Positions 27,224 to 35,567 of a DNA stretch of 64,000 nucleotides are shown here, piece after piece (within the stretch, counting starts at the first letter, position 1; each line of letters opens with the position of its first letter). Source of the DNA: Phyllobacterium sophorae (lineage in GTDB: Bacteria > Pseudomonadota > Alphaproteobacteria > Rhizobiales > Rhizobiaceae); the NCBI RefSeq assembly GCF_003010965.1, contig NZ_PGGM01000004.1:124001-188000 (forward strand), read 5' to 3'. The notes below the pieces were generated by a model. It did no database searches, was not told where the DNA came from, and saw nothing but the letters and a program-made list of their open reading frames with translations. The position numbers and the translations under genes were made by a program.

Positions 27224-27422
27224 TTGAACGCTATTTAAGGCGCTAAACCTTGTATAAAAGTTTATGAATCGATCTTGGCATTTCAATGACTTGCAAAGAT
27301 TGGCAAAAACGCACGAATTTCAGCATTTTCGGCGCTTTTACCACGACGTTCTTGCCGATCGGGATCAGGCTATGTATCCAAATGGGTCAGAAATCAGAGT
27401 GATTCGCGGTAGGTACTGATTC
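27224..27422. promoter_or_regulatory. CtrA-like box and GANTC sites between eipA and chpT
   Basis: In the 318-bp divergent region: TTGA-N7-TTAA at 27224-27238 (one mismatch to the CtrA consensus TTAA-N7-TTAA), and GANTC sites at 27266, 27401 and 27418. The last two lie in a direct repeat GATTCGCGG 17 bp apart. The rest of the region is AT-rich. CtrA and CcrM control of eipA and/or chpT is inferred. Confidence 0.45.
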
Positions 27423-27467
27423 GCGGCAACGTCTGAACCAACCAGACAAATTTCAGGAGATTCCCCA

Positions 27468-28097
27468 ATGACATTGCCCGTTATTCTCTCGGCAACGGAC
27501 CTAGGAGCGCTCCTCAGCAGCCGCATCTGCCACGACATCATTTCGCCGGTTGGCGCGATCAATAACGGCCTTGAACTCCTTGAGGAAGGTGGTGCCGACG
27601 AAGACGCAATGAACCTGATCAAATCCAGCGCACGGAGCGCTTCTGCACGGCTGCAGTTCGCCCGCATTGCCTTCGGCGCTGCGGGTTCCGCCGGCGTCCA
27701 GATCGACACAGGCGATGCCCAGAACGTTGCCAACGAATACATGAAGGGCGAAAAGGCGGAATTTTCCTGGGAAGGCACTCGCGTGCTTCTGCCGAAGAAC
27801 AAGGTGAAGCTCCTGCTCAATCTGGTGCTGATCGGCAACGCAGCGCTGCCGCGCGGTGGCACATTGTCAGTGGTCCTGGAGACTCCGGAAACGCAACCGC
27901 GTTTCGTCCTGACGTCACGGGGACCCATGCTGCGCGTACCGCCGAAATTTCTCGAGCTTCACAGCGGCAAGGTCCCTGAAGAACCGATTGATGCCCATGC
28001 CGTGCAGCCGTATTATACGCTCCTCCTCGCGCAGGAAGCCGGAATGACCATCTCGATCCATGCCTCGCCGGAAGAGATCGTTTTCACTGCCGCGTGA
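27468..28097 (+). CDS. chpT: Histidine phosphotransferase ChpT
   Basis: A 209-aa dimeric HPt protein that passes phosphate from the kinase CckA to CtrA and CpdR. The motif SSRICHDIISPVGAINNGLELL places the phosphorylated His at residue 22. The second half is a degenerate ATPase-like domain (VKLLLNLVLIGNAALPRGG), as in Caulobacter ChpT. AGGAG precedes the ATG. It lies between eipA and a lone receiver protein, about 1.8 kb from ctrA. Confidence 0.93.
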   Translation: MTLPVILSATDLGALLSSRICHDIISPVGAINNGLELLEEGGADEDAMNLIKSSARSASARLQFARIAFGAAGSAGVQIDTGDAQNVANEYMKGEKAEFSWEGTRVLLPKNKVKLLLNLVLIGNAALPRGGTLSVVLETPETQPRFVLTSRGPMLRVPPKFLELHSGKVPEEPIDAHAVQPYYTLLLAQEAGMTISIHASPEEIVFTAA

Positions 28098-28187
28098 TAC
28101 TTTCTTAAAAGTTGCGCCAAAATTTACCATCAACCTTGGGTATTTGTTCACCCAGGGCCTGCTAGTCTTCCGCCCGAAACAGCAAAA

Positions 28188-28586
28188 ATGGGCCTCATGG
28201 CGCAGGAGAAATTTCCATTGCTACGTTGCATGATCGTTGACGGATCGCCGGTCGTCAGGAAGGTTGCGCGTCGTCTCATAGCCGGCGACACCACCGTCGT
28301 GACCACCGCCGATACCGGCTTTCAGACGGTTGCCGCCTGCAGCGTCGAGATGCCCGATTTGATCATTCTGGACAGCGCCCTGGCCGATATGCCTGCCACA
28401 GATATCATCGCGCAGATACGTGCCTTGCCTGGTGGCGAGAACAGCAAGATCTATCTCTGCCTGCCCGAAATCGACGTTACCAAGATCATGCGGGCAAAGC
28501 GCGCCGGTGCTGCCGGATATCTTCTGAAGCCATTCAACCGCGCATCGATTGCCGAAATCCTCCCTCAGGTACCCATGACGGGTTGA
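28188..28586 (+). CDS. Lone receiver-domain (response regulator) protein
   Basis: A 132-aa single receiver domain. The phospho-acceptor is Asp62 (LIILDSALADMP) and the conserved Lys is 114 (YLLKPFN). The acidic pair is reduced to one (CMIVDGSPVVRK), and Cys91 stands where Thr/Ser is usual. So metal binding and phosphorylation may be altered. It follows chpT by 90 bp and precedes ctrA by about 1.3 kb. Role likely in the same phosphorelay, as an adaptor or phosphate sink. Start: ATG 28188 or 28197, neither with a strong ribosome site. Confidence 0.82.
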   Translation: MGLMAQEKFPLLRCMIVDGSPVVRKVARRLIAGDTTVVTTADTGFQTVAACSVEMPDLIILDSALADMPATDIIAQIRALPGGENSKIYLCLPEIDVTKIMRAKRAGAAGYLLKPFNRASIAEILPQVPMTG

Positions 28587-28718
28587 ACGGTCACTCTTCC
28601 AGAATCTTGACATACCAGTCTGCGTCACAGTAGCGTAGATCCGCTGCTGTAGGGCGCATCGGCTTTCGGCCGGAGGGGCAACGCCCGCCTACGACAACCT
28701 CGAACGTAGTGCGCGCCC

Positions 28719-29348
28719 ATGCGGAATTTGGAAAACCTGAAAAAGCAAGCAAAGCTCTATCTGCGATGGCATCGCGATGGATATCATCCGGTGGCAGCCG
28801 AGATCAGGATGTTCTTGACCCGATTTCGAAGCCTGAGCGATGATCAGATTCTGGAACAGACCTTCCGGCTCGGCGATGCCCAGGAGCTTGTTGCCAGGAA
28901 AGCCGGTTTCGAAAATTGGGAGGCGCTGAACAAAGGAATCCAGACCATGCCCGATTTAGCCGTTCCAGCCGCATCACGCCCCTTTCTCGCCATCGTTGAG
29001 CCACAGCTTTTTGTCTCTGATATCAAGGCATCCTGTGACTTCTATCGTATCGTGCTCGGCTTCGAGACCCGCTTCATCCATGGCGAACCGCCTTATTATT
29101 GCCAATTGGCTCGAGACGCCGTCAGGCTCAATCTCCGGCAGGTGGATGGTCCTGTTTTTGATACCCGCTTGAGATCCGAACAACACTTGCTCTCGGCGAC
29201 AATCGTGCTCGACGACGTCAAGTCTCTCTACTTGGAATATCAGGAACGGGGCGCTCTGTTTCACCAGGCGTTGAAAGCCGAACCTTGGGGTGCGCGCACC
29301 TTCATTGTCAGGGACCCCGACGGAAATCTCATTGCATTTGCAGGCTGA
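28719..29348 (+). CDS. VOC/glyoxalase-family protein with N-terminal helical domain
   Basis: A 209-aa protein. Residues 90-209 are a vicinal-oxygen-chelate fold (PQLFVSDIKASCDFYRIVLGFETRF, then WGARTFIVRDPDGNLIAFAG). Residues 1-80 are an added helical domain (LKKQAKLYLRWHRDGYHPVAAEIR), seen in some small-molecule-binding VOC proteins. It may be a glyoxalase, dioxygenase or resistance protein; substrate unknown. Confidence 0.8.
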   Translation: MRNLENLKKQAKLYLRWHRDGYHPVAAEIRMFLTRFRSLSDDQILEQTFRLGDAQELVARKAGFENWEALNKGIQTMPDLAVPAASRPFLAIVEPQLFVSDIKASCDFYRIVLGFETRFIHGEPPYYCQLARDAVRLNLRQVDGPVFDTRLRSEQHLLSATIVLDDVKSLYLEYQERGALFHQALKAEPWGARTFIVRDPDGNLIAFAG

Positions 29349-29467
29349 ACGCTCCGGCGCGCCAAAAATTCCGGATGAATGCCTCGCTCCTGATTTGCAC
29401 AATCGTACAAGACCCGGGTTTCAAGGCCGGATTAAGAATTCCAGGTACTCAACCAACTGGAGGCATC

Positions 29468-29854
29468 ATGCAGACGAACAGAGCCACAAGGACCTACAGT
29501 GCTATCAACTTTTCCGAGAAATTCGGCCTCTTCTCAGAGCAATGGCTACCGAAAGTTGTGGCTGAACTCAATGATTACCAATTCAAGATTGCGCGGCTTG
29601 AAGGAGATTTCATCTGGCATGACCATCCGGAGACAGACGAGGCCTTCATCGTCCTCGACGGCGAGCTGCGCATTGATTTCCGTGACGGCTTCGTCTGCTT
29701 GAAAGCCGGAGAAATGTTCGTGGTTCCCAAGGGCGTCGAGCACAAGCCGTTCGCCGAAAGGGAGGTCAAGCTGATGCTGATCGAGCCGCGCGGAGTCCTG
29801 AATACCGGCCACGAAGGTGGTGAGCGTACAGCCCGGAACGACATCTGGATCTAA
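29468..29854 (+). CDS. Cupin-domain protein
   Basis: A 128-aa single-domain cupin from the ATG at 29468, which follows GGAGG. Metal-binding residues are in WHDHPETDEAFIVL (motif 1) and VPKGVEHKP (motif 2). It may bind iron or zinc and act on a small molecule. A bidirectional terminator separates it from ctrA. Confidence 0.85.
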   Translation: MQTNRATRTYSAINFSEKFGLFSEQWLPKVVAELNDYQFKIARLEGDFIWHDHPETDEAFIVLDGELRIDFRDGFVCLKAGEMFVVPKGVEHKPFAEREVKLMLIEPRGVLNTGHEGGERTARNDIWI

Positions 29855-29858
29855 CACG

Positions 29859-29883
29859 AAAGGCTCCGCAATACGGAGCCTTT
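29859..29883. terminator. Bidirectional terminator between cupin gene and ctrA
   Basis: A perfect ten-bp stem AAAGGCTCCG/CGGAGCCTTT with a five-base loop; T on one side and A on the other. It lies between the convergent ends of the cupin gene and ctrA and can serve both. Confidence 0.85.
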
Positions 29884-29905
29884 TGATTGTTCCCGCTGAA
29901 TGGGA

Positions 29906-30607
29906 TCAGGCGATTTCGCGCATTTCTGTCGCGTCAGGTTCGCGCAGCACATAGCCGCGGCCCCAGACGGTCTCGATGTAATTGATGCCGTCCGATGCCG
30001 AATCGAGCTTCTTGCGCAACTTGCAGATGAAGACGTCGATGATCTTGAGTTCCGGCTCGTCCATGCCCCCGTAAAGGTGGTTCAGGAACATTTCCTTGGT
30101 GAGCGTCGTGCCCTTGCGGAGCGAGAGCAGCTCCAGCATCTGGTATTCCTTGCCGGTCAGGTGAACGCGCTGGCCTGCGACTTCGACCGTCTTGGCATCG
30201 AGATTGACGATCAGGTCGCCCGTAGTGATGACTGACTGGGCATGGCCCTTCGAACGGCGCACGATCGCGTGGATACGGGCGACCAGTTCGTCCTTATGGA
30301 AAGGCTTGGTCATGTAGTCGTCAGCGCCGAAGCCGAGGCCACGAACCTTGTCCTCGATCCCGGCCATGCCCGAGAGGATGAGGATCGGTGTCTTCACCTT
30401 CGACAGGCGCAAGGTCCTCAGGACTTCATAACCGGACATGTCCGGCAGGTTGAGGTCGAGGAGGATGATATCGTAGTCGTAGAGCTTGCCGAGATCGACG
30501 CCCTCTTCGCCCAGATCCGTCGTATAAACATTGAAGCTTTCCGACTTGAGCATCAACTCGATGCTCTGGGCCGTTGCACTATCGTCTTCGATTAAAAGAA
30601 CCCGCAT
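29906..30607 (-). CDS. ctrA: Cell-cycle response regulator CtrA
   Basis: About 233 aa from ATG 30607 ([17 protein letters not shown]), preceded by AAAAGGGGA. It is the OmpR-type master regulator of the alphaproteobacterial cell cycle, activated by CckA-ChpT. The acidic pair is in IEDD, the phospho-Asp in [14 protein letters not shown] and the Lys in [11 protein letters not shown]. The C-terminal DNA-binding domain has [21 protein letters not shown], which binds TTAA-N7-TTAA or TTAACCAT. Upstream is a 493-bp region with GANTC sites and a TTAACCAT match, consistent with autoregulation and CcrM control. Confidence 0.97.
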   Translation of the reverse strand: MRVLLIEDDSATAQSIELMLKSESFNVYTTDLGEEGVDLGKLYDYDIILLDLNLPDMSGYEVLRTLRLSKVKTPILILSGMAGIEDKVRGLGFGADDYMTKPFHKDELVARIHAIVRRSKGHAQSVITTGDLIVNLDAKTVEVAGQRVHLTGKEYQMLELLSLRKGTTLTKEMFLNHLYGGMDEPELKIIDVFICKLRKKLDSASDGINYIETVWGRGYVLREPDATEMREIA

Positions 30608-31100
30608 ATCATTCCCCTTTTCCCGCCGCTGAAATGGGTTGCCCAATAAACCTCAGTCAGGGCAATCCCGAAGCCAGGTCGCGAAACAAGCCGTTTCCAT
30701 AACGTTAAGATTGCCACCGAATGGTTAACAAAATCTAATTCCGCTTTGCAAGTGCCTTTGACTCTTAAATTAAAGATCGCGGGCACAGCATTGATTCATA
30801 AGGTCAAGTCGCCAGTCAAAAACCATCAGGCACAGCTTGAGGTTCAGGATCTAAGCGACTCATTCGACTCGATAAAATCTCTTCCTAAAAACTTCAGGTT
30901 TCGGTTTACCGAGCTTTAAGTCTTAAGGCGTATGATTAATGCTGAACGTAAAGGAAAGGTTACCAGACGGGGCAGCCTTTAAGTTTTTGTTTCATTTTCC
31001 CGAAGTGATTCGGGTAAAACGCCAGCCGGGTGACCCTCGCCAATGCTTTTGGTGACATCACAATACCGGCCTCAGGATGAGCGTTTAGGGGGTAGTGAGT
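30608..31100. promoter_or_regulatory. Long ctrA/fliJ-like divergent control region
   Basis: 493 bp without a gene. It has GANTC sites at 30760, 30793, 30857, 30866 and 31007, four of them in 111 bp. ATGGTTAA at 30721-30728 is the reverse of TTAACCAT, the CtrA half motif used in Rhizobiales. Further TTAA copies lie at 30765, 30770, 30916, 30923 and 30936. The region most likely holds several ctrA promoters and the promoter of the rightward FliJ-like gene. Confidence 0.6.
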
Positions 31101-31484
31101 ATGAAGTCGCATGAAGGTTTGGTTCGGCTGAAGCTCTTTCAGGTCAAGGAAAAGCGCCGCCAGCTCGGTCAGCTCGATCTGATGATGGGTGAGTTCGAAC
31201 GTATGGCTGCTGAATTGGACGCGCAGATCCTGTCCGAGGAAAAAAAGGCCGGCATCACCGACATTTCGCATTTCGCTTATCCGACATTCGCCAAGGCTGC
31301 CCGCCAGCGCCGCGACAATCTGTTTGATTCGATCCGCGATCTGAAAACGCAGAAAGATGACGCCGAAGCGGCGCTTGCCGAATCGGAAGCGGAACTTGCC
31401 AAGGCTGAAGCGCTCGAACAGCGGGACGGCAAGCCGCGCGATGAAGAAATGCCCGTTGCCGACAGGCGCGCGATGATCGGTTAG
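31101..31484 (+). CDS. fliJ: FliJ-like flagellar export coiled-coil protein
   Basis: About 127 aa from ATG 31101, which follows TAGGGGG. It is almost wholly coiled coil (KLFQVKEKRRQLGQLDLMMGEF, FDSIRDLKTQKDDAEAALAESEAELAKAE) with a charged end. This fits FliJ, the stalk of the flagellar type III export ATPase. It is divergent from ctrA, a common rhizobial arrangement, and CtrA often controls flagellar genes. Other flagellar genes are not in the window, so the name is moderate confidence. Confidence 0.65.
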   Translation: MKSHEGLVRLKLFQVKEKRRQLGQLDLMMGEFERMAAELDAQILSEEKKAGITDISHFAYPTFAKAARQRRDNLFDSIRDLKTQKDDAEAALAESEAELAKAEALEQRDGKPRDEEMPVADRRAMIG

Positions 31485-31510
31485 CCCGAGCGCTTTTGAG
31501 CCTGAAGAAT

Positions 31511-31600
31511 CAGCTGGTGTAGATTGCGAGGACCGGAACGCAACGGATTTGTTTCTCTCCGAGCACGGGAAAACACAGAATCCTCGTCAGATCGCCGTCA
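31511..31600. repeat. Structured intergenic repeat, copy 2 (diverged)
   Basis: Aligns by eye with the element at 12597-12701: CAGCTGGTGT, GCGAGGACCGGAACGCAACG, then GAGCACGGGAAAACACAGAA and CGTCAGATCGCCG. It lies between the FliJ-like gene and the GNAT gene. Identity is roughly two thirds by eye, with the conserved blocks in the same order. Confidence 0.4.
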
Positions 31601-31621
31601 GATCGAAATTATCAAAAGCCC

Positions 31622-31918
31622 TCATCGTTGCTGAATAACATCCGCCCATTCCGCATGCCGAAGCGATTGCGCGCGCATGAACGGACAGAGCGGGATGATC
31701 TTCCATCCCCCAGCCCGTGCATCTTCCACCGCATGCAGCGCGAGAGCCTGGCCAACACCCTGACCGCGCAGCGCATCCGGCACGGCGGTATGATCGACGA
31801 TGATCAGATGCGGGCTCGCCCGCGAGAATGTCATTTCGGCTTCCTGGCCTGACACGACCGTGACGTACCGCCCGCCCTTTTCCGTCTCCTGCTTGTCGAT
31901 CTTGATCTGACCTGCCAT
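31622..31918 (-). CDS. Small GNAT N-acetyltransferase, NATD1/YjdJ type
   Basis: About 98 aa from ATG 31918 (MAGQIKIDK); an ATG at 31936 is also possible. Shows the minimal GNAT fold of this group: VPDALRGQGVGQALALHAVEDARAGG (acetyl-CoA loop) and IIPLCPFMRAQSL. The substrate is unknown; members of the group are thought to acetylate proteins or small amines. Confidence 0.82.
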   Translation of the reverse strand: MAGQIKIDKQETEKGGRYVTVVSGQEAEMTFSRASPHLIIVDHTAVPDALRGQGVGQALALHAVEDARAGGWKIIPLCPFMRAQSLRHAEWADVIQQR

Positions 31919-31982
31919 CGTTGCACTATCTTTCATATTGCGGCACAGCGCTCAACTTTGGCGCGCTGCCTGACGTGTTGTT

Positions 31983-34094
31983 TCAATTGTTCTTTGCCGA
32001 CTGGATTTTCAGGAGTTCTGATGCGTCATTGAGAATATGCACGGTCTCGTCCAGGAGGACGTCTTTAGCATCCTTCAGTGCCTTCTCGCTCGCGATATCG
32101 GCGCTCAAGCTGCGCTCGTTGGCCTGCATTCCATCTTCCTGGAATACAAGATCGGCCGGTGACACGGAACCCTTGCCCTCAGCTGCCTCGCGCGCCTTCA
32201 AACGGTTTACCTGACGGTCTCGTTCAACACGCCTCTCGGTCTCATTGAGTGAGATTACGCGCTTCCGGCGCAACTCGTTCAATTCGTTCACGTCTTCCAC
32301 CAGATCGCTAAAATCCTTGTCATTTTTGGATCGGGCATCGTGGCGCCTTTGAAGTTCTGGCAGCGCCTGCTTGATATCACCGAGAGGCGAATAATCCGCT
32401 GGCTTGATTTGCAGCCACGGCAAGGCATTGTCATAGCTCGACTCTCCCAGCTTTTCCTCGTCCGCGAATCCAGGCAGGCTGATATCCGGCGTCACACCGC
32501 GAAGCTGCGTGGTACCGCCATTGATGCGGAAAAACTGAGCTACCGTCATCTTCAACTCACCGAACGCCGGCTTCGCATTGCGCGCCTCCTCATCCAGATC
32601 GACCACTGTTTGAACCGTGCCTTTGCCAAAACTCGGTTCGCCAATAATGACGCCCCGGCCGTAATCCTGTATGGCTGCGGCAAAAATCTCGGAAGCAGAG
32701 GCCGATCCGCGATTGATGAGAACGGCAAGCGGACCCGTCCAGCGCGCCTTGCCACGGGTGTTTCCATTTACTTTGATCTCGCCGTCGCCGTTGCGCTGCT
32801 GCAGAACTGGGCCCTTGCCCACGAACAAGCCGGTCAGTTCGATGGCCTGCGGCAACGAACCACCGCCATTGTCGCGCAGATCGATAACCACGCCATCGAC
32901 CTTATCTTGCTCCAGTTCATCCAACAGCTTGGCGACATCGCGGCTCGCGCTTCGATAGTTCTTGTCACCACGCCGCCGCGCATCGAAGTCTTCGTAGAAT
33001 GTGGGTAGCGAAATCACGCCGATTTTGCGCGCGATATCGCCGTCCTTTACGATCTTGACGCTTTTATTAGCGGCCTGTTTCTCCAGATTTATCTTGTCTC
33101 GCACCAGCGTGACCAGGCGATGTTTGCCGTCGAGCCCGGCGTCCGTGGGCAATATATCCAGCCGGACCACCGTATCTTTCTCGCCCCGTATCAATTTTAC
33201 AACTTCGTTCACGCGCGTCCCGACGACGTCCACCAATGTGCCGTCTTTGCCTTGCGCCACGCCAACGATCCTGTCGCCGACCGCGAGCTGGCCCGATAGC
33301 TGTGCCGGACCACCCGGCACCAGCTCCCGTATCGTCGTGTATTCGTCACGCTCCTGGAGCACGGCACCGATACCCACCAGTGAAAGCTTCATCGAAATGT
33401 CGAAATCCGAAGCCGCTGCTACGCCAAGATAGTCCGTATGAGGCTCGATCGAGGTCGTGTAGGCAGTCATGAACGTCTGGAAGACATCATTGCTCTGGTA
33501 TTTGTAGGCCCGTGCTTGCAAGTTTCCATACCGCTTGCCAAGGGTCTCGCGTATTTTTGCGTCGGCCGTGCCAGCCAATTTCAGGCGCAGCCAGTCGTTC
33601 TTCACGCGCTTGCGCCATAATTCCTGGCTCTCCGCTTCGGATTTCGGCCAGGGCTCCTTTTCGCGCATGACCACATAGTCTTCGTTCTGACTGAAATCGA
33701 AGCCGTTATTGAGCAATTCGCGAGCGAAACTCAGGCGCTCTACGACGCGCTGCTCATACACATTAAAGATGGTAAACGGGATACTCAGATCGTCGCTGTA
33801 AATGGCATCATCGATCTTGTCCCTGCTGGCCATGAACTGATCGATATCGGACTGCAGGAAAAAAAAGCGCTCCGGGTCGAGTGATTCTATGTAACGACTG
33901 ATGATCTTGGCAGACAAGGCGTCGTCCAAAGGCACCTTCTTATAGTGGTAATGTGACAGAATCTGCGCGCTCAGATGCGCAGCCTTCGCCTGGTCCTCTA
34001 CCGGCGCCAGCACTGGCGGCGAACCGGTCTCCAGCGCCTGGGCGGAGGAAACAAAGGCCAGCAAAACAAACAGCAAGGCGAATTTGGTACGCAT
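31983..34094 (-). CDS. prc: Carboxy-terminal (tail-specific) processing protease Prc
   Basis: About 703 aa, close to E. coli Prc (682). ATG 34094 begins MRTKFALLFVLLAF, a signal peptide ending SAQALE; the earlier TTG at 34106 is less likely. After a helical N-terminal domain comes a PDZ domain (about 235-325) and the S41 protease domain. The catalytic Ser is in RGSASASEIFAAAI and the Lys in SFGKGTVQ. It degrades or trims periplasmic proteins from the C-terminus. The long C-terminal tail is charged and helical, as in the family. Confidence 0.95.
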   Translation of the reverse strand: MRTKFALLFVLLAFVSSAQALETGSPPVLAPVEDQAKAAHLSAQILSHYHYKKVPLDDALSAKIISRYIESLDPERFFFLQSDIDQFMASRDKIDDAIYSDDLSIPFTIFNVYEQRVVERLSFARELLNNGFDFSQNEDYVVMREKEPWPKSEAESQELWRKRVKNDWLRLKLAGTADAKIRETLGKRYGNLQARAYKYQSNDVFQTFMTAYTTSIEPHTDYLGVAAASDFDISMKLSLVGIGAVLQERDEYTTIRELVPGGPAQLSGQLAVGDRIVGVAQGKDGTLVDVVGTRVNEVVKLIRGEKDTVVRLDILPTDAGLDGKHRLVTLVRDKINLEKQAANKSVKIVKDGDIARKIGVISLPTFYEDFDARRRGDKNYRSASRDVAKLLDELEQDKVDGVVIDLRDNGGGSLPQAIELTGLFVGKGPVLQQRNGDGEIKVNGNTRGKARWTGPLAVLINRGSASASEIFAAAIQDYGRGVIIGEPSFGKGTVQTVVDLDEEARNAKPAFGELKMTVAQFFRINGGTTQLRGVTPDISLPGFADEEKLGESSYDNALPWLQIKPADYSPLGDIKQALPELQRRHDARSKNDKDFSDLVEDVNELNELRRKRVISLNETERRVERDRQVNRLKAREAAEGKGSVSPADLVFQEDGMQANERSLSADIASEKALKDAKDVLLDETVHILNDASELLKIQSAKNN

Positions 34095-34432
34095 AAAGGG
34101 CTTCAATCCAATGTTCTGTGTCGATCAATTCATCAAGAATTCAGATATTCTCAATAACTGGCGGCAATGGGGCGGCGCTCAAGGACGCGTCGAGTTTCAT
34201 GTCAGGCAAGGCGGAAATGGCGGTTTTTGACGATCGGGCGCAGTGTACATTCCCATACATGAGCCCCGGATCGCAGAAAAGCGCCATTTGCAGCCGCCAT
34301 GGCGTGAATATCGACACACCCAAGAACCCTAGTATGGATTTCATCCATGGGAAGCGTCAATCGGGTACAAGCGAATGTGATAAGGCGGTCCTTACCATCG
34401 TTCGTCCTTGACGTGCACCAATTGTTTCCTCC
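34095..34432. other. Intergenic region prc-pqiA
   Basis: 338 bp, divergent. It must contain promoters for prc and the PqiA-like gene. No obvious long ORF, palindrome or known motif was seen. Confidence 0.4.
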
Positions 34433-34930
34433 ATGCATATCCTCGATCAGCTTTGGTTCGGGATCAGCATGCCGGCAAGATTTCTTATTCCCATCTTTCT
34501 CTTCATCGCCACTTTCTCCCTTGCGCTCGGGTTGACCATGCCGCTGATGAATGTCAGCAAGCTGTATTTCTTCGACGAGAACCCTTCGCTCCTCGCTATT
34601 GTCACGACCCTCTGGAGGGACGGCGACTGGCTTTTGGCCGTTATCGTGACGCTGTTTTCCGTGATCCTGCCGATCGCCAAGCTGGCAGTCGCGCAGCTGG
34701 CGGCAGCGCAAGTGACCGCCGCCACACATATTCTGCATCGCTGGATCGCTATCCTGTCGAAATGGTCGATGCTGGATGTACTGCTCGTCGCCCTCGTCAT
34801 TTTCGGGGCCAAGACCAGCGGGCTCGCAACTGCGATCGCCCAGCCGGGCCTGTGGTTTTTCACCGCCTCGGCAATATTGTCGGCGGTAGCAACACATTTC
34901 ATTGCGCGGGAAGAAAAAACTGCCGCATAG
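34433..34930 (+). CDS. PqiA-like (paraquat-inducible protein A) single-unit membrane protein
   Basis: A 165-aa protein with four hydrophobic helices matching one half of PqiA: FSLALGLTMPLMNVSKLYFF, then LFSVILPIAKLAV and KWSMLDVLLVALVIFGAK. Classic PqiA has two such units and zinc ribbons; here there is one unit and no Cys cluster. PqiA works with MCE proteins in lipid transport, but none is near. No Shine-Dalgarno is visible before the ATG at 34433; an inner ATG is possible. Confidence 0.8.
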   Translation: MHILDQLWFGISMPARFLIPIFLFIATFSLALGLTMPLMNVSKLYFFDENPSLLAIVTTLWRDGDWLLAVIVTLFSVILPIAKLAVAQLAAAQVTAATHILHRWIAILSKWSMLDVLLVALVIFGAKTSGLATAIAQPGLWFFTASAILSAVATHFIAREEKTAA

Positions 34931-34942
34931 ATCTGCAAACGA

Positions 34943-34970
34943 AAAAGGCCGGTCTCGCGACCAGCCTTTT
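34943..34970. terminator. Hairpin between pqiA-like gene and sciP
   Basis: AAAAGGC and GGTC pair with GACC and GCCTTTT with one mismatch (C/A) in the stem; loop TCGC. It ends in TTTT on the plus strand and lies between two convergent genes. Confidence 0.75.
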
Positions 34971-34991
34971 CCTCACTCATTGCACCATCAT

Positions 34992-35267
34992 CTAATGACG
35001 ATATTGCTGTATCCGGGTCGTTCTAAGACCAGCCAGCCCGTGATCGGAGATCGAGGACTGCCAGGACAGGAACTCTTCCACCGTTAAAGTATAGCGTTGG
35101 CAAGCCTCCTCAAGACTAAGAAGACCACCGCGCACAGCGGCAACCACCTCAGCCTTGCGGCGAATAACCCAACGCCGCGTGTTCGCGGGTGGAAGATCGG
35201 CGATGGTCAGCGGGCTGCCATCCGGGCCGATTACGTATTTTACTCTCGGTCGAACAAGATCGGTCAT
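34992..35267 (-). CDS. sciP: CtrA inhibitory protein SciP (DUF1153)
   Basis: About 91 aa from ATG 35267 (MTDLVRPRVKYVIGPDGSPL). It contains the almost invariant SciP block LPPANTRRWVIRRKAEVVAA, then a Trp/HTH region LSLEEACQRYTLTVEEFLSW and GLRTTRIQQYR. In Caulobacter SciP binds CtrA and blocks it from recruiting RNA polymerase, mainly in G1. It sits about 4.4 kb from ctrA, so the key phosphorelay, its target and its inhibitor lie in one 8-kb region. Confidence 0.94.
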   Translation of the reverse strand: MTDLVRPRVKYVIGPDGSPLTIADLPPANTRRWVIRRKAEVVAAVRGGLLSLEEACQRYTLTVEEFLSWQSSISDHGLAGLRTTRIQQYRH

Positions 35268-35567
35268 TGTACTCTCTACACTAAACTTCAAGACCTATCG
35301 CAGCCGACATTACAGTGAGGGCTTTAACAATTGCCTAAACGCCTGGTCACTCTCTGGTAACCTCAGTTAACGGACCGGCAGTATTTTCATTGAGCTTTGG
35401 CGCATCGTCCGGACTATCCGCGTTTTGATAGCGAAAGTCTGCCTTTCCCACGGATCAAGAAAAGCGCCCCGGTTGCGACTTCCTGTTGGCAAGCGAAGGT
35501 CAATAACCTATATAGAGCCGACAAGTGCGCTGCGCCTTTATGCCGCTGCAAAGAACCGGATCCGCTT

